Shown here: piece by piece, positions 22,523 to 33,042 of the stretch
Numbering within the stretch: the first letter of the stretch is position 1
How the letters are laid out: the number at the start of each line of letters is the position of its first letter
NCBI GenBank assembly: GCA_039621445.1
Contig: CP154957.1
Coordinates: 13,942,947 to 14,006,946, forward strand
DNA: 64,000 nucleotides
Direction: 5' to 3'
From: Euglena gracilis
Taxonomy: Eukaryota; Euglenida; Euglenophyceae; Euglenales
Program-made: the position numbers and the translations under genes
The notes under the pieces: model-generated
Told to the model about the DNA's origin: nothing
Seen by the model: only the letters and a program-made list of their open reading frames with translations
The model's database searches: none

Positions 22523-24061
22523 ATGTGTTGGAAAAAATTTCATGCTGTCGAGAAGAAGTGGGAGCACAAGGAAGTCCAAGACAGACAGCTGAAGGTGGAA
22601 AACACCGAGGGGCTGCAGGCGCTGGAGCACCTGATGGAGCAGGGCCAACACGTCCGTCCGTGGCCGTCGCAACCCTTCCACCCCCCAGTTCGTCAGAAAT
22701 TTCCTGTTTTCAGCAAAGCTTTTGTGACGGCCATGGACCCTGGACACTTGTGGTCAGAGCAAAGCGACGGAGAAGCCATCCAGGGGAAGGCTCATTGGGT
22801 CATGGGGACCCATCACAGTCATCAATCAAGGAAACATTGTCAGGAGAGGGAAAAACAGGTCTGGCAGACTACCCATCACTTTTCTCATCCCCACCCCTAT
22901 GGCAGGGGAAATATGACAAGTTCAAAGGGTTCAAGTCAGGAAGGTGGATACCCTCCTCAAAATGGCCATGGCGGCCATCTATCTACAGGGCCTTGGGCCC
23001 ATCTCCAAGGCTATGGCAGCCATCATTCAAAAGGGCATGGTGCCCATTTTCAAGGACACAGAACCCAGAATCCCAGCAGGGGACCCCAGTGGGGAGAGGT
23101 ATGTCCAACTATCCCCCCAGCACCCTCAAAATCATTCCCCCCAGGGGAAGCAAGCCACAGCCAAGACAGGTGGCATCAAATCCCAAAGGGAAATGCAGCC
23201 ATGGTGGCTCATCTGGGGAACCAAGAGGGAAAAAGAAGGCACAAGAAAAGTGCTGGAGAGAAGGTCAATGGAGACCAAGAAGGCCAGATGGCCCTGAAGG
23301 CCAATGGAGGCCATCACAATCAAGATGTCAAGGCCAATGGAGGCCATTTCAAGCAAATTCAGTGCATTCAAGATATCAGCCCTTGGGGGGGAGGCCCAAG
23401 ATTGGCTACACCAGGGCCCCCCCAGAAGGTAACCAGCCCCCCAGCTATATATGTACCTCCCCATTGCAGACACAGACTTTCCCCAACCTTTCAAATTCAG
23501 GGGGAAAGCCTGTCTTTGAGCAGCCCTATGGCAGGGCCAGAGGTGACCCCAGTGATGGGGCAGCCAGGGAAGACCCCAGTGATGGGGCAGCCAGGGGAAA
23601 GGACCCCAGTGATGGGGCCTGTGGAATCCCCAGACACATTACACCCAGGGGTGCCCCCATACAAAGCCCTGCAGGCCAGCATTCCCCATTGGGTCAAGGC
23701 AGGAGCCAGCACAGAGGTATTAAACTTAATAAGGGAAGGGGTCAGGGCAGATCTTCCCCTCCCCCCTCAGATGTCCTTAAAAGTGCCCTTCAAAACTCCC
23801 CAAGAAATAATAACTGCCCAGAAAATTCTGAGGGAATACGAATGTGCAGGGGCAACCAGACAAATCACCCCAGAGGAGGCAAAACATTTTGTCCCTTATT
23901 TTATCATTTCCAAAAAGGAAGGGGGAAAGACAAAGGAAAGACTAATTTCAGATTGTCGACAGTTAAATCTCCATTTCACCCCCAGAAGTTCAGATTGGAA
24001 CACATGGGAAACATCTTCCCATATCTCAGAAAAGGTTGGTTCTGTGGAAAAATCGATCTGA
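22523..24061 (+). CDS. DIRS gag-like region and RT N-terminus
   Basis: A 512-residue open frame. Residues 1 to about 420 are rich in proline, glycine, histidine and glutamine, with tandem short repeats (TPVMGQPG three times near residue 340), resembling a gag/ORF1 region without a zinc knuckle. From about residue 440 it becomes a reverse transcriptase N-terminus: VPYFIISKKEGGKTKERLIS, then DCRQLN. The RT palm continues in another frame, one base back, from a CCCCC tract at 23979-23983. Either a base is missing there or a -1 frameshift joins gag to pol. The first ATG is used here; the true start could be elsewhere because the upstream 100 bases carry no clear signal. Confidence 0.7.
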   Translation: MCWKKFHAVEKKWEHKEVQDRQLKVENTEGLQALEHLMEQGQHVRPWPSQPFHPPVRQKFPVFSKAFVTAMDPGHLWSEQSDGEAIQGKAHWVMGTHHSHQSRKHCQEREKQVWQTTHHFSHPHPYGRGNMTSSKGSSQEGGYPPQNGHGGHLSTGPWAHLQGYGSHHSKGHGAHFQGHRTQNPSRGPQWGEVCPTIPPAPSKSFPPGEASHSQDRWHQIPKGNAAMVAHLGNQEGKRRHKKSAGEKVNGDQEGQMALKANGGHHNQDVKANGGHFKQIQCIQDISPWGGGPRLATPGPPQKVTSPPAIYVPPHCRHRLSPTFQIQGESLSLSSPMAGPEVTPVMGQPGKTPVMGQPGERTPVMGPVESPDTLHPGVPPYKALQASIPHWVKAGASTEVLNLIREGVRADLPLPPQMSLKVPFKTPQEIITAQKILREYECAGATRQITPEEAKHFVPYFIISKKEGGKTKERLISDCRQLNLHFTPRSSDWNTWETSSHISEKVGSVEKSI

Positions 24062-25575
24062 AAGATGCTTATTTCCACTTAAAGCTGCACAGCAGCCTGG
24101 AAAAACATGTTTGCATGCAGGTGGGGGGGGGGGAAACGTGGAAATTTCAAGCTGCTTGCTTTGGTATAAGCAGCCTGCCCCAAAAGTTTATGACTCTCAT
24201 GAGAGTCTGGGAAAGAAAATGGAGAAAGGAAGGAAAGGTAGTTTTCATCTACCTGGACGACATTTTGTTGTTAGCCCCCAGCAAAAAGACAGCAGCCCAA
24301 CATTTGGCAGAAATGAAAAAAGATCTCTTACTGGCAGGTTTCAGAATAAACCTCCCCAAATCATGTCTGGAACCAACACAAGAAATAAAGCATTTGGGCC
24401 AGTGGATCAATCTGAAAAAAGGCCAACTGGAAATTCCACAGGAAAAACTAAAATCCTTAAGAAAGGAATTAGGAAAGGTGCTGACAGCACAAAAAATGAG
24501 CTGCAGAAAACTCAGCTCTATCGTAGGGCAGGTAAGAAGCTATTTAGTTTCAATGCCTTTCCTCAGAATCCTGACAGATCAACTTTGCAAAATGGTGGAT
24601 TTGCACACCAAGTGGGGTTGGGACCACACCTTGACCATTCCCCAGGGGGTCAAAGATCAAATTGTGGAGTTAAAGGCATTTTTGCAGCCAGGTGTGGGCA
24701 GAGCATTTCAATTCCAGGCCTCTCAGGAACTGTTCTCAGACAGCAGCACCTGGCAATGGGGGGGGGGGCTGGACAAAGATTCAGGCCAAAAGGTGCAGGA
24801 TTTTTGGAGGGACCTGCATGTCCTTCATATCAATCAAAAAGAGTTGCAGGCTGCAGTGGAAACTGTAAGATCTTTGGCCAAACCAAAGCAAACAATTGTG
24901 CTTCATGTGGACAGCCAGGTGGCTGTCAGTTATTTGACAAAATGGGGAGGCAAAAAGCCATACCTAAATTCCATCCTAAAACCCCTGTTGTATCATTGTC
25001 AGGAAAAACAAATCAATTTGCAGGTGGTTTGGGTTCCCACAAAAGAACAATTGGCAGACTCCCTGACCAGGGAGCAAAAGGACCCAGGGGATTACACTCT
25101 AAACCTGAACATCTTTCATCAAATTCTTCAATTCTTCAGAAGCGACATAACCCCAGAGGTGGACATGTTTTGCACCCCCAGCAACAAAAAATTCCCCAAG
25201 TTCGTTTGTCGATACCCCCAGCAAGGAGCCTTGCTGGTGGATGCCTTGAGGGCAGACTTGAGGGCCCCCCCCCCAGTTTATGCAAACCCTCCCTGGAGCA
25301 TCATTCCCCAATGGGTTCAGAGATTAATGTTAAACCCAGACCTAACATGTCTGTTGATCGTACCCCACTGGGCTTCGACATCATGGTGGCGCCAATTAAT
25401 GTCAATCACGCAGCCAGGCAGCAAAGTTTTGCTGGTACCCCCCCAATGGGGTCTGTTCACCAACTGCTGGGGGGAGGAGATGCCCCCCCCAAGGTGGAAG
25501 TTGGCCTGCTTGATTGTGTCAGGCAAATATTACAATCCCAGGAAGTTTCGATGTCCAGTATCGACACTTACATAA
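23984..25575 (+). CDS. DIRS pol: reverse transcriptase, RNase H, methyltransferase-like
   Basis: The frame is open from 22516, but homology begins after the C-tract at 23979-23983. RT motifs: GKIDLKDAYFHLKL (about 24045-24085), FGISSLPQKF, then the catalytic FIYLDDILLL with YLDD at 24250-24261. RNase H follows: LFSDSSTWQWGGG, KELQAAVE, LHVDSQVAVSYL and LADSLTRE carry the expected acidic residues (about 24735-25075). The C-terminus contains DMFCTPSN, VDAL and YANPPWSIIPQW, the N/DPPW-type methyltransferase-like domain known in DIRS elements. It ends at TAA 25573-25575, overlapping the recombinase frame. Apart from the upstream frame change it looks intact. Confidence 0.85.
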
Positions 25576-26430
25576 AAAATCTGGGAAATGTCAAAAGATA
25601 TGACTCAGCCTTCAGGGCATTGGTGGGCCAGTTATTGCACAAGGGGGTGCCCCTGCAGGACTGTACAGTCCACAGGATGGCTGAAGCCATCCTTGACCTT
25701 GCTGTTCACAGCATCAATACTGCGCGAAATGCCTATGCAGCAGCCTTGTTACTCCCAGGGTTTGGGTCATTGAGATTTTCACCCCTTCTGGCTCCATTGA
25801 AAAGGAAATGGAATGCCAATGTCTGCAAATATGCCCATTTTTGGGACCCCACTGATTTCCTAGAAAACATCTTGAGGAATTCAACACCCCTCTCAGACCT
25901 GTCTGTGAAAGATCTCAGAAACAGACTCATCATCTGTTGGAGGCTTTTGGCCCTCCACAGGGGGGTTGATCTAGCCAGGACACAGCGAAAAATCAGTTTC
26001 GTGGGAGAAAAAAAATTCATTTTATTGCAAAGGAAAGGCTGGCAATTCCCAAGATGGGAAGAAGTTTTAAATTTGCCACACACCCCCCTCATCAGCCCCT
26101 GGCATTTATTGAAAGAGTATGTGGAAAGGACAGCCCACATGGTTGGGAACAAAAATAATTTGTTATGGTCTTTAGATGGTAAAAGACCTTTGACATCAGA
26201 AAGGGTGAATTCCCTTACCAAAGAAGTTCTGCAAGAGGGGGGGGTGGACACCACCCACTGGAAACCCCACAGCACCAGAGGGGCTGGGGTTTTATGGTGG
26301 AAAAATGCTGGTTTGCAAGTGGAAGAAGTCCAGCAACTGGGTCAGTGGAAAAATTTTGGGGCCTTCCAAGCTCATTATTTGCGACTTGGAGTCGTATCAA
26401 AAATTCAAACAATTATGTCTCAAAGGGGGG
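25490..26430 (+). CDS. DIRS tyrosine recombinase
   Basis: This open frame overlaps the end of pol in a different register and runs on through the internal complementary region to 27116. Recombinase homology spans roughly 25490-26400. A first arginine lies in KDLRNRLIICWRLLALHRG (about 25908-25965). The C-terminal box reads HSTRGAGVLWWKN, then LGQWKNFGAFQAHYL (about 26268-26380). This supplies H-x-x-R, a tryptophan in place of the second histidine, and the tyrosine nucleophile. It would integrate the circular cDNA. All catalytic positions visible to me are present, so the enzyme could be functional. The start codon is uncertain. Confidence 0.82.
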
Positions 26431-26438
26431 TGCACAGT

Positions 26439-26542
26439 ACCTCACCATCTCGCAGTGCGGAGCCCGAATGGTCTCGGACTCCCACGACAGAGGAAGGGGG
26501 AGGAAGGGACCAAGAGGGCGAAGCACAAGAAGATGGTGAGCC
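26439..26542 (+). repeat. DIRS internal complementary region
   Basis: Bases 26439-26473 complement the left outer end and 26474 onward complements the right outer end. This is the template arrangement thought to complete DIRS ends during circle formation. Confidence 0.88.
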
Positions 26543-26763
26543 CAACCCTCCCACCCAAAAAATCAGCAGAAAAAGAAAGACATCCCAACCAGAAAGGGGA
26601 CCCCCGACCAAGCAGCCCCAACCACCCACCCAGAAACACACCACAAAGAGACCACCATCCCCATCGAGGGGGGGGGGCCCCCACCAAGCGACCATGGGAG
26701 AGGGGGGGGGGGGCGGGGCCACGACGGTTCAGCTTCGCCAAGGTGTCGGACGCGGCCTCATCA

Positions 26764-26922
26764 TCGCCAACTCCGGCAACAAAGGCACAGTAAGAAGCAC
26801 CCCCCGCGCACGCACAAACACACCAGAACAGAACAGCCGGCAAGGAAAGCAGGACCTCACCACCTTCTTGTGCTTCGCCCTCTTGGTCCCTTCCTCCCCC
26901 TTCCTCTGTCGTGGGAGTCCGA
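26764..26922 (-). repeat. DIRS right inverted terminal repeat with outer extension
   Basis: Inverted copy of 22308-22404 with few mismatches, then the extension 26861-26922 that complements 26474-26535. Confidence 0.88.
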
Positions 26923-27489
26923 ATGGCCACCATCAAGACCGACCTTCGATCCAACCACAAATCCAAGTGCGTGTCCCTCAAGGAACCAAAGAAGCCATTG
27001 ACGTCCTGAAAAGCAAATCAGAATGGGGGCAGTTACGCCTCGCAGATTGGAACAAGGCATCGATAACCTGGATCAAGCAGAACCGCAAGATAACGATTAA
27101 CCCCCCCCCTAAATAATAACCCCCCCAAATAAGCACCCCCCCCCCTGAGGACCGACTTCGGCCGCCCAAATAATAACCCCCCCCCCCTCCAGCAGGTGTG
27201 AAGCCAAAGGAAAACAGAGTCAAAAATTAACAGAAATGTTGCCAAAAATCACAAAAATGGGACACATTGGTGCAGAAAATGTGCCAAAAAAATCACCCAA
27301 TTTTCAAAAAAGCCCAAAAATGCCAAAAAAGTGACCATTGGGGCCTGTGGAGGGGTTCTCGGGCCGATTTTTGCCTTCCAAATTTTTGCCCAAATAATAA
27401 ACCCCCCCAAATAATAAACCCCCCGTGGACCCTGACTTCGGGTGTCCAAATAATAAACCGGGGGTTTTATTATTTGGGGGGGGGGTTAG
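26923..27489. other. DIRS right flank and C-tract/AATAATAA repeats
   Basis: The first 190 bases keep an open, protein-like frame (KEAIDVLKSKSEWGQLRLAD), probably part of what the DIRS element interrupted. At 27106-27190 and 27392-27487 lie clusters of CCAAATAATAAACCCCCC words around a related GACTTCGG core. Confidence 0.4.
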
Positions 27490-27798
27490 AATGGGAACCT
27501 CCAGGAACCTCATTCGCAAAAACCTCCTTGACAAGAATGCGCTGTCCTGGCTAGGAACCTCACCTTTGGCCGCTCACTCAAACCTACTTGGCCACACAGA
27601 GTTCCAACTCCTGGGAAAGTGGTTCCTTGGCCTGTCCGTGCTGCCACAACAACACACCGGTTGCCCCTGCCCCATGTGTGATAAACTCCTAGACATATGG
27701 GGTGACCACCTAGTCTCATGCACAAAAAGCAGACTAACCCAAAGGCACAGCGACCTCCAAGAGAAGCTATTGGAGCTGCTGCGAAGAGGGGGACACAC
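27490..27798 (+). pseudogene. RLE element I, CCHC-finger half
   Basis: The peptide includes WLGTSPLAAHSN, a hydrophobic LLGKWFLGLSVLPQQ, and the finger CPMCDKLLDIWGDHLVSC (C-x2-C-x8-H-x4-C type), followed by RHSDLQEKLLELLRRGGHT. This C-x2-C...GDH...C...RH-x-x-x-Q pattern is the finger that precedes the restriction-like endonuclease in RLE-type LINEs, and it also occurs in elements A and B here. The reading frame is cut at the LTR boundary after GGHT. Confidence 0.75.
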
Positions 27799-28310
27799 TG
27801 TAAAGGGGTCCTAACCCAAAAATTGGCCAAAATTTGCCTGAGTGGGGCCGAAAATCACTGAAATACCACTTTTTGTTTTTCAGTCGAATCTAACCTAGGG
27901 AAAAGATTATTATGGTTCGGCTTGAAGGCCTGAACTCAATTTTTGACCTTGCTGGGCCGATTCTTTGAAATTTTCAAGACCGGACGACCAATTTTCCACA
28001 GTAGGATTTGCCATATTTTCCTATTTAACCTAAGAAAGTCCCCACTCGAACCCACCAATTTCAAACCAACCTCACACACATGGTTCTTTACCCAACCAAT
28101 GCACTGGTACAAAACTACAAAAAAAAATCAATTGATTGTGCATGCAGGAACAAGAATTTGAATAAAAAATGGATTTCAATGATCAATCGAAAAAGGCCAA
28201 GGACAAAAATAAAAAGATTGATCATAATGACTTCAAAGCCCGGCGGCCGCCTCAAAAAACAGCCGAGGCCGAAGGATCAGCGAAAACATCGAACCAAGGA
28301 AAGGGTTTCA
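27799..28310 (+). repeat. Left LTR
   Basis: 512 bp, TG...CA ends, near-identical to 33624-34104 apart from a 31-base segment around 28190-28225 absent on the right. Confidence 0.88.
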
Positions 28311-28330
28311 TGGAGGTCCTACCCGGATCC
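28311..28330 (+). promoter_or_regulatory. Primer-binding site
   Basis: Begins TGGAGGTCCTACC immediately after the LTR. Its complement ends AGGACCUCCA, the form of a tRNA 3' end with CCA. From memory it resembles eukaryotic tRNA-Gln 3' ends; that assignment needs a tRNA comparison. Confidence 0.7.
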
Positions 28331-29065
28331 TCCGGACAGAGCGAGGCCCGCCAGGCAGCTGAAGCCGAAGAAAGACAAAGAAGAAAGACAAGAAAGAAGG
28401 TTGAAGCTGAAGTAACAACAAAGACATTGTCGAAGCTGAGCGGTATTGAAGCAGCGCGCGGTGCAGAAGCTGCGGACACATACAACACACGACAATGGTG
28501 TGCCAGCATACAACCCCCAACCACAGCCCTAAGGCTTCTAAAGAACCCGAAGAATTGTAGGCTTTCAGAAGTGTCAGGTGGGAAAATTTTGGTGCCACAA
28601 TGCATTTCGTCTACAGATTTTTCAGAAAGATCTTTCTTGCCAAATTTACTTGTCGTATTACCACAGATTTTTCAGAAAGGTGAATTCCCAGCAGATTTTC
28701 AGGGGTTTCCACAGAATTTTCAGACCCGAGAAGATTTTTCCCAATCAACTGGTCCAATTTCAGTACGAATTACGATGAGGACCCAGAATTTTCTGGAATT
28801 TTCTCAAGACTCCCCACAGTTTTTGTCAACGGCATGCATTTTCAGCAATATTTATTGTGGGGGGCAGGGTCCCATTTACAACGTGGCACGTATTTTCCCC
28901 CACAAAAAAACCTAGGCGTTGTCTCACTCAGGGATCTTTCAGTTTTCAAGTGAATAAAGTGAATTTTCCCTTTCCCCGTCACAGAAAAAAGTGAATTTTC
29001 CCTTTCCCCGTCACAGAAATTTCCTGTGATTTTGGCAGACTTTCAGCCAAAACGGTCGGAGATGG
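28331..29065 (+). other. LTR-element leader region, coding-like then repetitive
   Basis: A frame open from within the LTR to 28915 is first rich in Arg, Glu and Ala (EAEERQRRKTRKKVEAE), perhaps a coiled coil, then becomes repetitive with TTTTCAGA words. A 34-base direct repeat AGTGAATTTTCCCTTTCCCC... occurs twice at about 28957-29025. Confidence 0.35.
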
Positions 29066-30154
29066 GTGATATCCTCCGTACGGGACAACTTTCCCTTGTG
29101 CCACAGATTTTTGCTGTGGTTTTCACATTTTTTTCAGCCAATCTTGTCGGAGATGGGTGGAATCCTCCATACGGGAAATTTTTCCCTTTTGCCCCCCCAG
29201 GCTGGGAGCGGGTACGAATCAGACTTTTTGGCTGGTGGAGGAGAAACGGGAAGTGTCCCCCTCACACAAATTTCAGCCCCCCCTGTGGAAATGGAGATGA
29301 AGGGGGGAAACAAAGATCCTTGGAAAGAGCGTGCAAGGAGGAGAGTGCACGAAATAATTCAGTTTGAGGTGCTGGGCGAAGAATGTTTTCAATTTCCCTG
29401 GGCAAAGTTGGAAAAAACTTCAGATCCCCCAGATTCAAAAATCGAAACCGCTTTGGTCAAAAGTGATCAAAATTCAGCGGGATTCCAGCCCAATTTAACT
29501 TTGGACAACAGCGCCAGAAGGCAAGAACTTTTTGACGAGAAATCACCAGTTTTGGGTTTGGAAAACTCAACTCAAACGCCGTTTCAGGCAGTTTTGCTGA
29601 AAATTCAAGGATTTGTAGAAATTTCCACTTTGGTTATTGGGATTGAGCGAAGCTTTTCTCAATTGGAGGGTCTCAGAATTTTCAAACGGACACAAGCCCA
29701 GTTTATTGCGGAAGGGGGTCAACGTGGACAGTTTTTTCCCCCTGCCCAGATCACTGGCCGCAAATTTTGTTTTCACACCCCGGGAAGGGAGAGCCCCAAC
29801 CCCGGCGTCGCTGTGGTGGCGGCGTCCGGGGGCCCACTCCCCCGCACCGCTGTGGTGGCGGTGCAGGGGGGCCCAGCAGCAACCAGCACAACGGGCACAA
29901 CCCCACGCAGGAGCTATGGGTTGGGACTGAGCTATGGGTTGGGAGCACGGTTGGGACATGAAGTGACGAGAAGGCCTGGGTTGGGACCTGAAGGAACGAG
30001 GAGAAGCCCAGAGAGAGTGAGTGGGTTGGGTTTTAAAGTTTTTCAAATTTTCCCCCCCGTCGCTCCCTACTCGGGCAACCTAGGCCCAGAGGTAGGGGGA
30101 GCGGCTTTTTTTGGGCAACAGTGCTGTCTTGCCCAAAGGGGAGGAGCACCATAA
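29066..30154 (+). CDS. Unknown protein carried by the LTR element
   Basis: A 362-residue open frame. The middle (about residues 80-235) has balanced composition, with charged segments such as KDPWKERARRRVHEIIQFEV and a long hydrophilic-hydrophobic alternation. The last third is Gly/Ala/Pro/Arg-rich with repeats (GLGLSYGLGARLG). It may be a gag substitute or captured host sequence. I recognise no domain. The start is arbitrary, since residues 1-75 look like translated leader. Confidence 0.35.
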   Translation: MISSVRDNFPLCHRFLLWFSHFFQPILSEMGGILHTGNFSLLPPQAGSGYESDFLAGGGETGSVPLTQISAPPVEMEMKGGNKDPWKERARRRVHEIIQFEVLGEECFQFPWAKLEKTSDPPDSKIETALVKSDQNSAGFQPNLTLDNSARRQELFDEKSPVLGLENSTQTPFQAVLLKIQGFVEISTLVIGIERSFSQLEGLRIFKRTQAQFIAEGGQRGQFFPPAQITGRKFCFHTPGRESPNPGVAVVAASGGPLPRTAVVAVQGGPAATSTTGTTPRRSYGLGLSYGLGARLGHEVTRRPGLGPEGTRRSPERVSGLGFKVFQIFPPVAPYSGNLGPEVGGAAFFGQQCCLAQRGGAP

Positions 30155-30172
30155 GGTGGCCTCTACCCCCTG

Positions 30173-33042
30173 TTGGCAAAGCCACACTTTGCACGTTCCC
30201 GTTACCCAACCCACAACAGTTTTTACCTCCCTCACTCTGTTTTATGGTTCCCCCAGAATGGTGGATTTTCCTTCCGTAAGTTTGGAAGTAACAGCCTCAC
30301 AAACAACACCACGTTTGTTTGCCCCCCAGCTAAGCGTGTTGGAATTCCCGTTGAAACACACGAAAAATTTCCATCTGTGATGGCCCTGGTGCAAAATTTG
30401 CTCGCAGGGATGGGGGCAGGGGTAGGTATGATGGGGGATGGCAACGTTTTTGGTTGCCAGATTTCAACTTTTGTTGGTAGCCCATTTTGGGACATGGTGG
30501 AAAAAGAGGCAAAAATCAACAGTTTTTCAGGTCACAGGCCTGAATTTTCTTTTCTTTGCAGATTTTTACAACGAAACTGTCCAGACTTTCAACAACGTTT
30601 TTTGGGGATCATTGGAAACATTTTGAGACAGAAGTTTTGACGATTCAGAATTTTGCCAAATCTCATGCGGACACCTGTCATGTGCAAAGACGGTAATTTC
30701 CCCAGATGAAAGGAGGAATGAAAGCCAAAACGAAGAAGTAATCAGAAAGGAGTTGGCAAGGGACAAAATTTAGCTCCTTTCACTCAATGGGTGGTCATTT
30801 GGACAAAATTACTGTTTTCCCCCAGCTATTTTCATTTCTCCCCCGCTCAAATCGTGAGAATGACACAGGGATTTTTTGATCAAACGGTGAGGGGATGGAA
30901 TTTAAAAGGCCACGTGCTCCCCCCTGAAACGAGTCAACCCCCCGATTGGATGGGGGGGACCAAATTCATTCAGAAAACGCGGAACGAGAATTTTTCTCAG
31001 AATTTTGCCAGAAATACTCAAGAAGGGGGGCGTTGTCAAAAAAATCTTCAGATGTGAAAGAAGCACCGCTCCCAAACCCCAACTACACAACCTGTGTAAT
31101 CAGAGCACCGTGTAAGTGTTGTGGTGAGGTTGGGAAAATGCCTCTAACGGTTGGACAAAAATTCTGGATGCAAATCAAGCTCCCCCCACACCCAGTTTTG
31201 GGCCCCATGCCCATGGGGGGGGAGGACGAGGGCGGGACAACCAATTTTAATGACAAAGGTTGGGAAACTGCCAAAGGAAAAAGTGGTGGCCAAACGTTTC
31301 AGGGGCAACACTTTTGTTCAAGTGCCCCCAGCGCAAAACTTGTTTCAGAAAATATTTGCACCACAGCCAAACACTTTTGTGGACAAAATCCAGCAATATT
31401 TTGGGTCAAAAGTACCTGAAGGTTTTGAAGCTTTTTACGGGAACAAAATCTGGAGGGGAGGTGGACTTGACTTTTGCATCCGTGCGTTATACGAAATACG
31501 GTCAAGACCCCACCACGTGTGAAAGAAATTTGGACTATGCCCATTCTCGCACAAAAATGACACTTTCCAACACCACATTTTTACAACCCCCCAGAATTTT
31601 TATAACAATTTCCCCGAAACGGCCTTATGAAGGACCGTGAATTTTTGAAAGGGCTGATTTTTTTGAACGTTGATTTTTGTCATTGTAGTCCTCTTGACTA
31701 CAAAATGCCCACTCGTATATGGGGAATGGTGGAGGGTTTGCCAAACCGTTTGTGGCCGGGTTTTTGGTGCAAGTTCACCATCCCCGCGCCCAAAAGACAT
31801 TTTCACCGTTTTGGTGGAAACATTTTTGGTTGGACGTCACATAAAAAATACCGAGTCCCAGATTTGGTCATTTTTCAGTTTGACGGGAAGGAGGAAAGGC
31901 ATATTCCAAAGGAGGAGAGTTTGGTGTTGGTCCCCCAGGGTACCCCCCCCACGAATGACCCATGACGAAAGAGAATTTGGTATTTGGATAAACCCCAGAT
32001 TTTGGGAAACGGTGGTGGAAGTGGACAATTTTCTGGTGGAAAAGGAAGAGGGGAGGGTTGACATGCATTTTGAACCCCCTCAATTTACCCAAGTGGAAAA
32101 AAGTGAATTATTTCAAATGTCTTCCGCCAGTTTGGGGAAAGAGAAGAAAAAATAGGTTGAACGGTCCACCAATGAAAATTTTGAGTCTGCCGATTTTACC
32201 CAAGGCAGAAAATCTGACGTTTTAATTGGGCAAGTGTGGGAGGTGAAATTTATTCAATTTCACGGGTTGTGTTGCGTGGAAGAGAGGAATAACGTTGGAA
32301 TGAACAAAATGGGGATGAGCCCCACTCATTTGGAGGCGAGTGAGTGGGGGGCGTTCCAACGAAAAGTCGATGTGTTGTACCGACATAATTTCAGGGAATT
32401 TAAAGGTGTTATTTACGGAGGGGAGGTGAAACCCAACCCCCCCGTAAGGACGGTGTGCAGAATTTTCAGAGAATTTTGGGAAAGAAACTTGCCGAGGCAT
32501 GGGACATGGCCGACGAATTTTTCGGTGAGGCTCCCGTAGGTACCCCCCAAGGAATTTTGGGTTCGGAGGAACAATTTTTGGAATGGCAAGGAGGTGAGAA
32601 TTTCACAGATTTGGATTTGCTTTTTGAAAAGCAGAAGGTGGACAGATTTTGCAAGCACATTTTTTCTCTAAGAGGTGGAAATTTTGGGCCCAGATTTGAG
32701 AGACGGCCCGGGAGGGCACGGGTTGATGTAACCCCCCCCCAAAAAAACGGCCGTAAGTCACATTCCCGTTACGTTTGTGGAAAAGTGATGAATTGTCATT
32801 GCGGGGAACCAATCCCGCGGTTTGCGGGGTTGTTTTCGTTGTTTCTGATTTTTGGTGTTTGGTCGCGACAAGCAACAGATCACGAAATTCAACAATCCCC
32901 CCAACAAAAAAGCTGCAGCGTTTCAAAGAAAGAGGGTAATTTGCTCCTTAAAAAGGGACTAAGCAAAACCCCAACAACAAAAAAGGGATCCCAACCAACG
33001 AAAAAAAAAAGGAGTTTACTCCTTGTGAGAAAGCATCCCTAA
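30173..33042 (+). pseudogene. Broken coding-like block of unknown origin inside the LTR element
   Basis: Overlapping frames form a nearly continuous protein-like path with several frame changes: about 30173-30560, 30560-30770, 30791-31057, 31060-31240, 31240-31430, 31430-31600, 31690-31960, 31960-32155, 32220-32470 and 32455-33042. Typical segments are MALVQNLLAGMGAGVGMMGD, AQIVRMTQGFFDQTVRGWNL and KVPEGFEAFYGNKIW. Near the end are the cysteine cluster YVCGKVMNCHCGEP and a hydrophobic LFSLFLIFGVW. A CAG/GT...TTTCTTTGCAG pair at 30530-30560 could be a 31-base intron or chance. None matches gag, protease, RT or integrase as I know them. A captured host or viral gene is possible but unproven. 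Confidence 0.4.

Larger units (their letters stand above)
22280..26922 (+). mobile_element. DIRS-like tyrosine-recombinase retrotransposon, structurally complete
   Basis: The 4.6-kb element has DIRS-1 architecture. The left end (22280-22314) is the reverse complement of 26439-26473. The right end (about 26861-26922) is the reverse complement of about 26474-26535. The two complements abut at 26473/26474, forming an internal complementary region that equals the joined ends. Inverted terminal repeats (about 22308-22404 and 26764-26862) match with few differences. Gag-like, RT, RNase H, methyltransferase-like and tyrosine recombinase domains follow in the order known for DIRS elements. A GA dinucleotide marks each boundary and no target duplication is seen, as expected for recombinase-mediated insertion of a circle. 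Confidence 0.9.

Noticed and set aside
30530-30560. A 31-base GT...AG intron
   Set aside because: Splice-like ends are present, but the length is extreme, the next exon soon meets a stop, and the block is decayed. Mentioned in the block annotation only.
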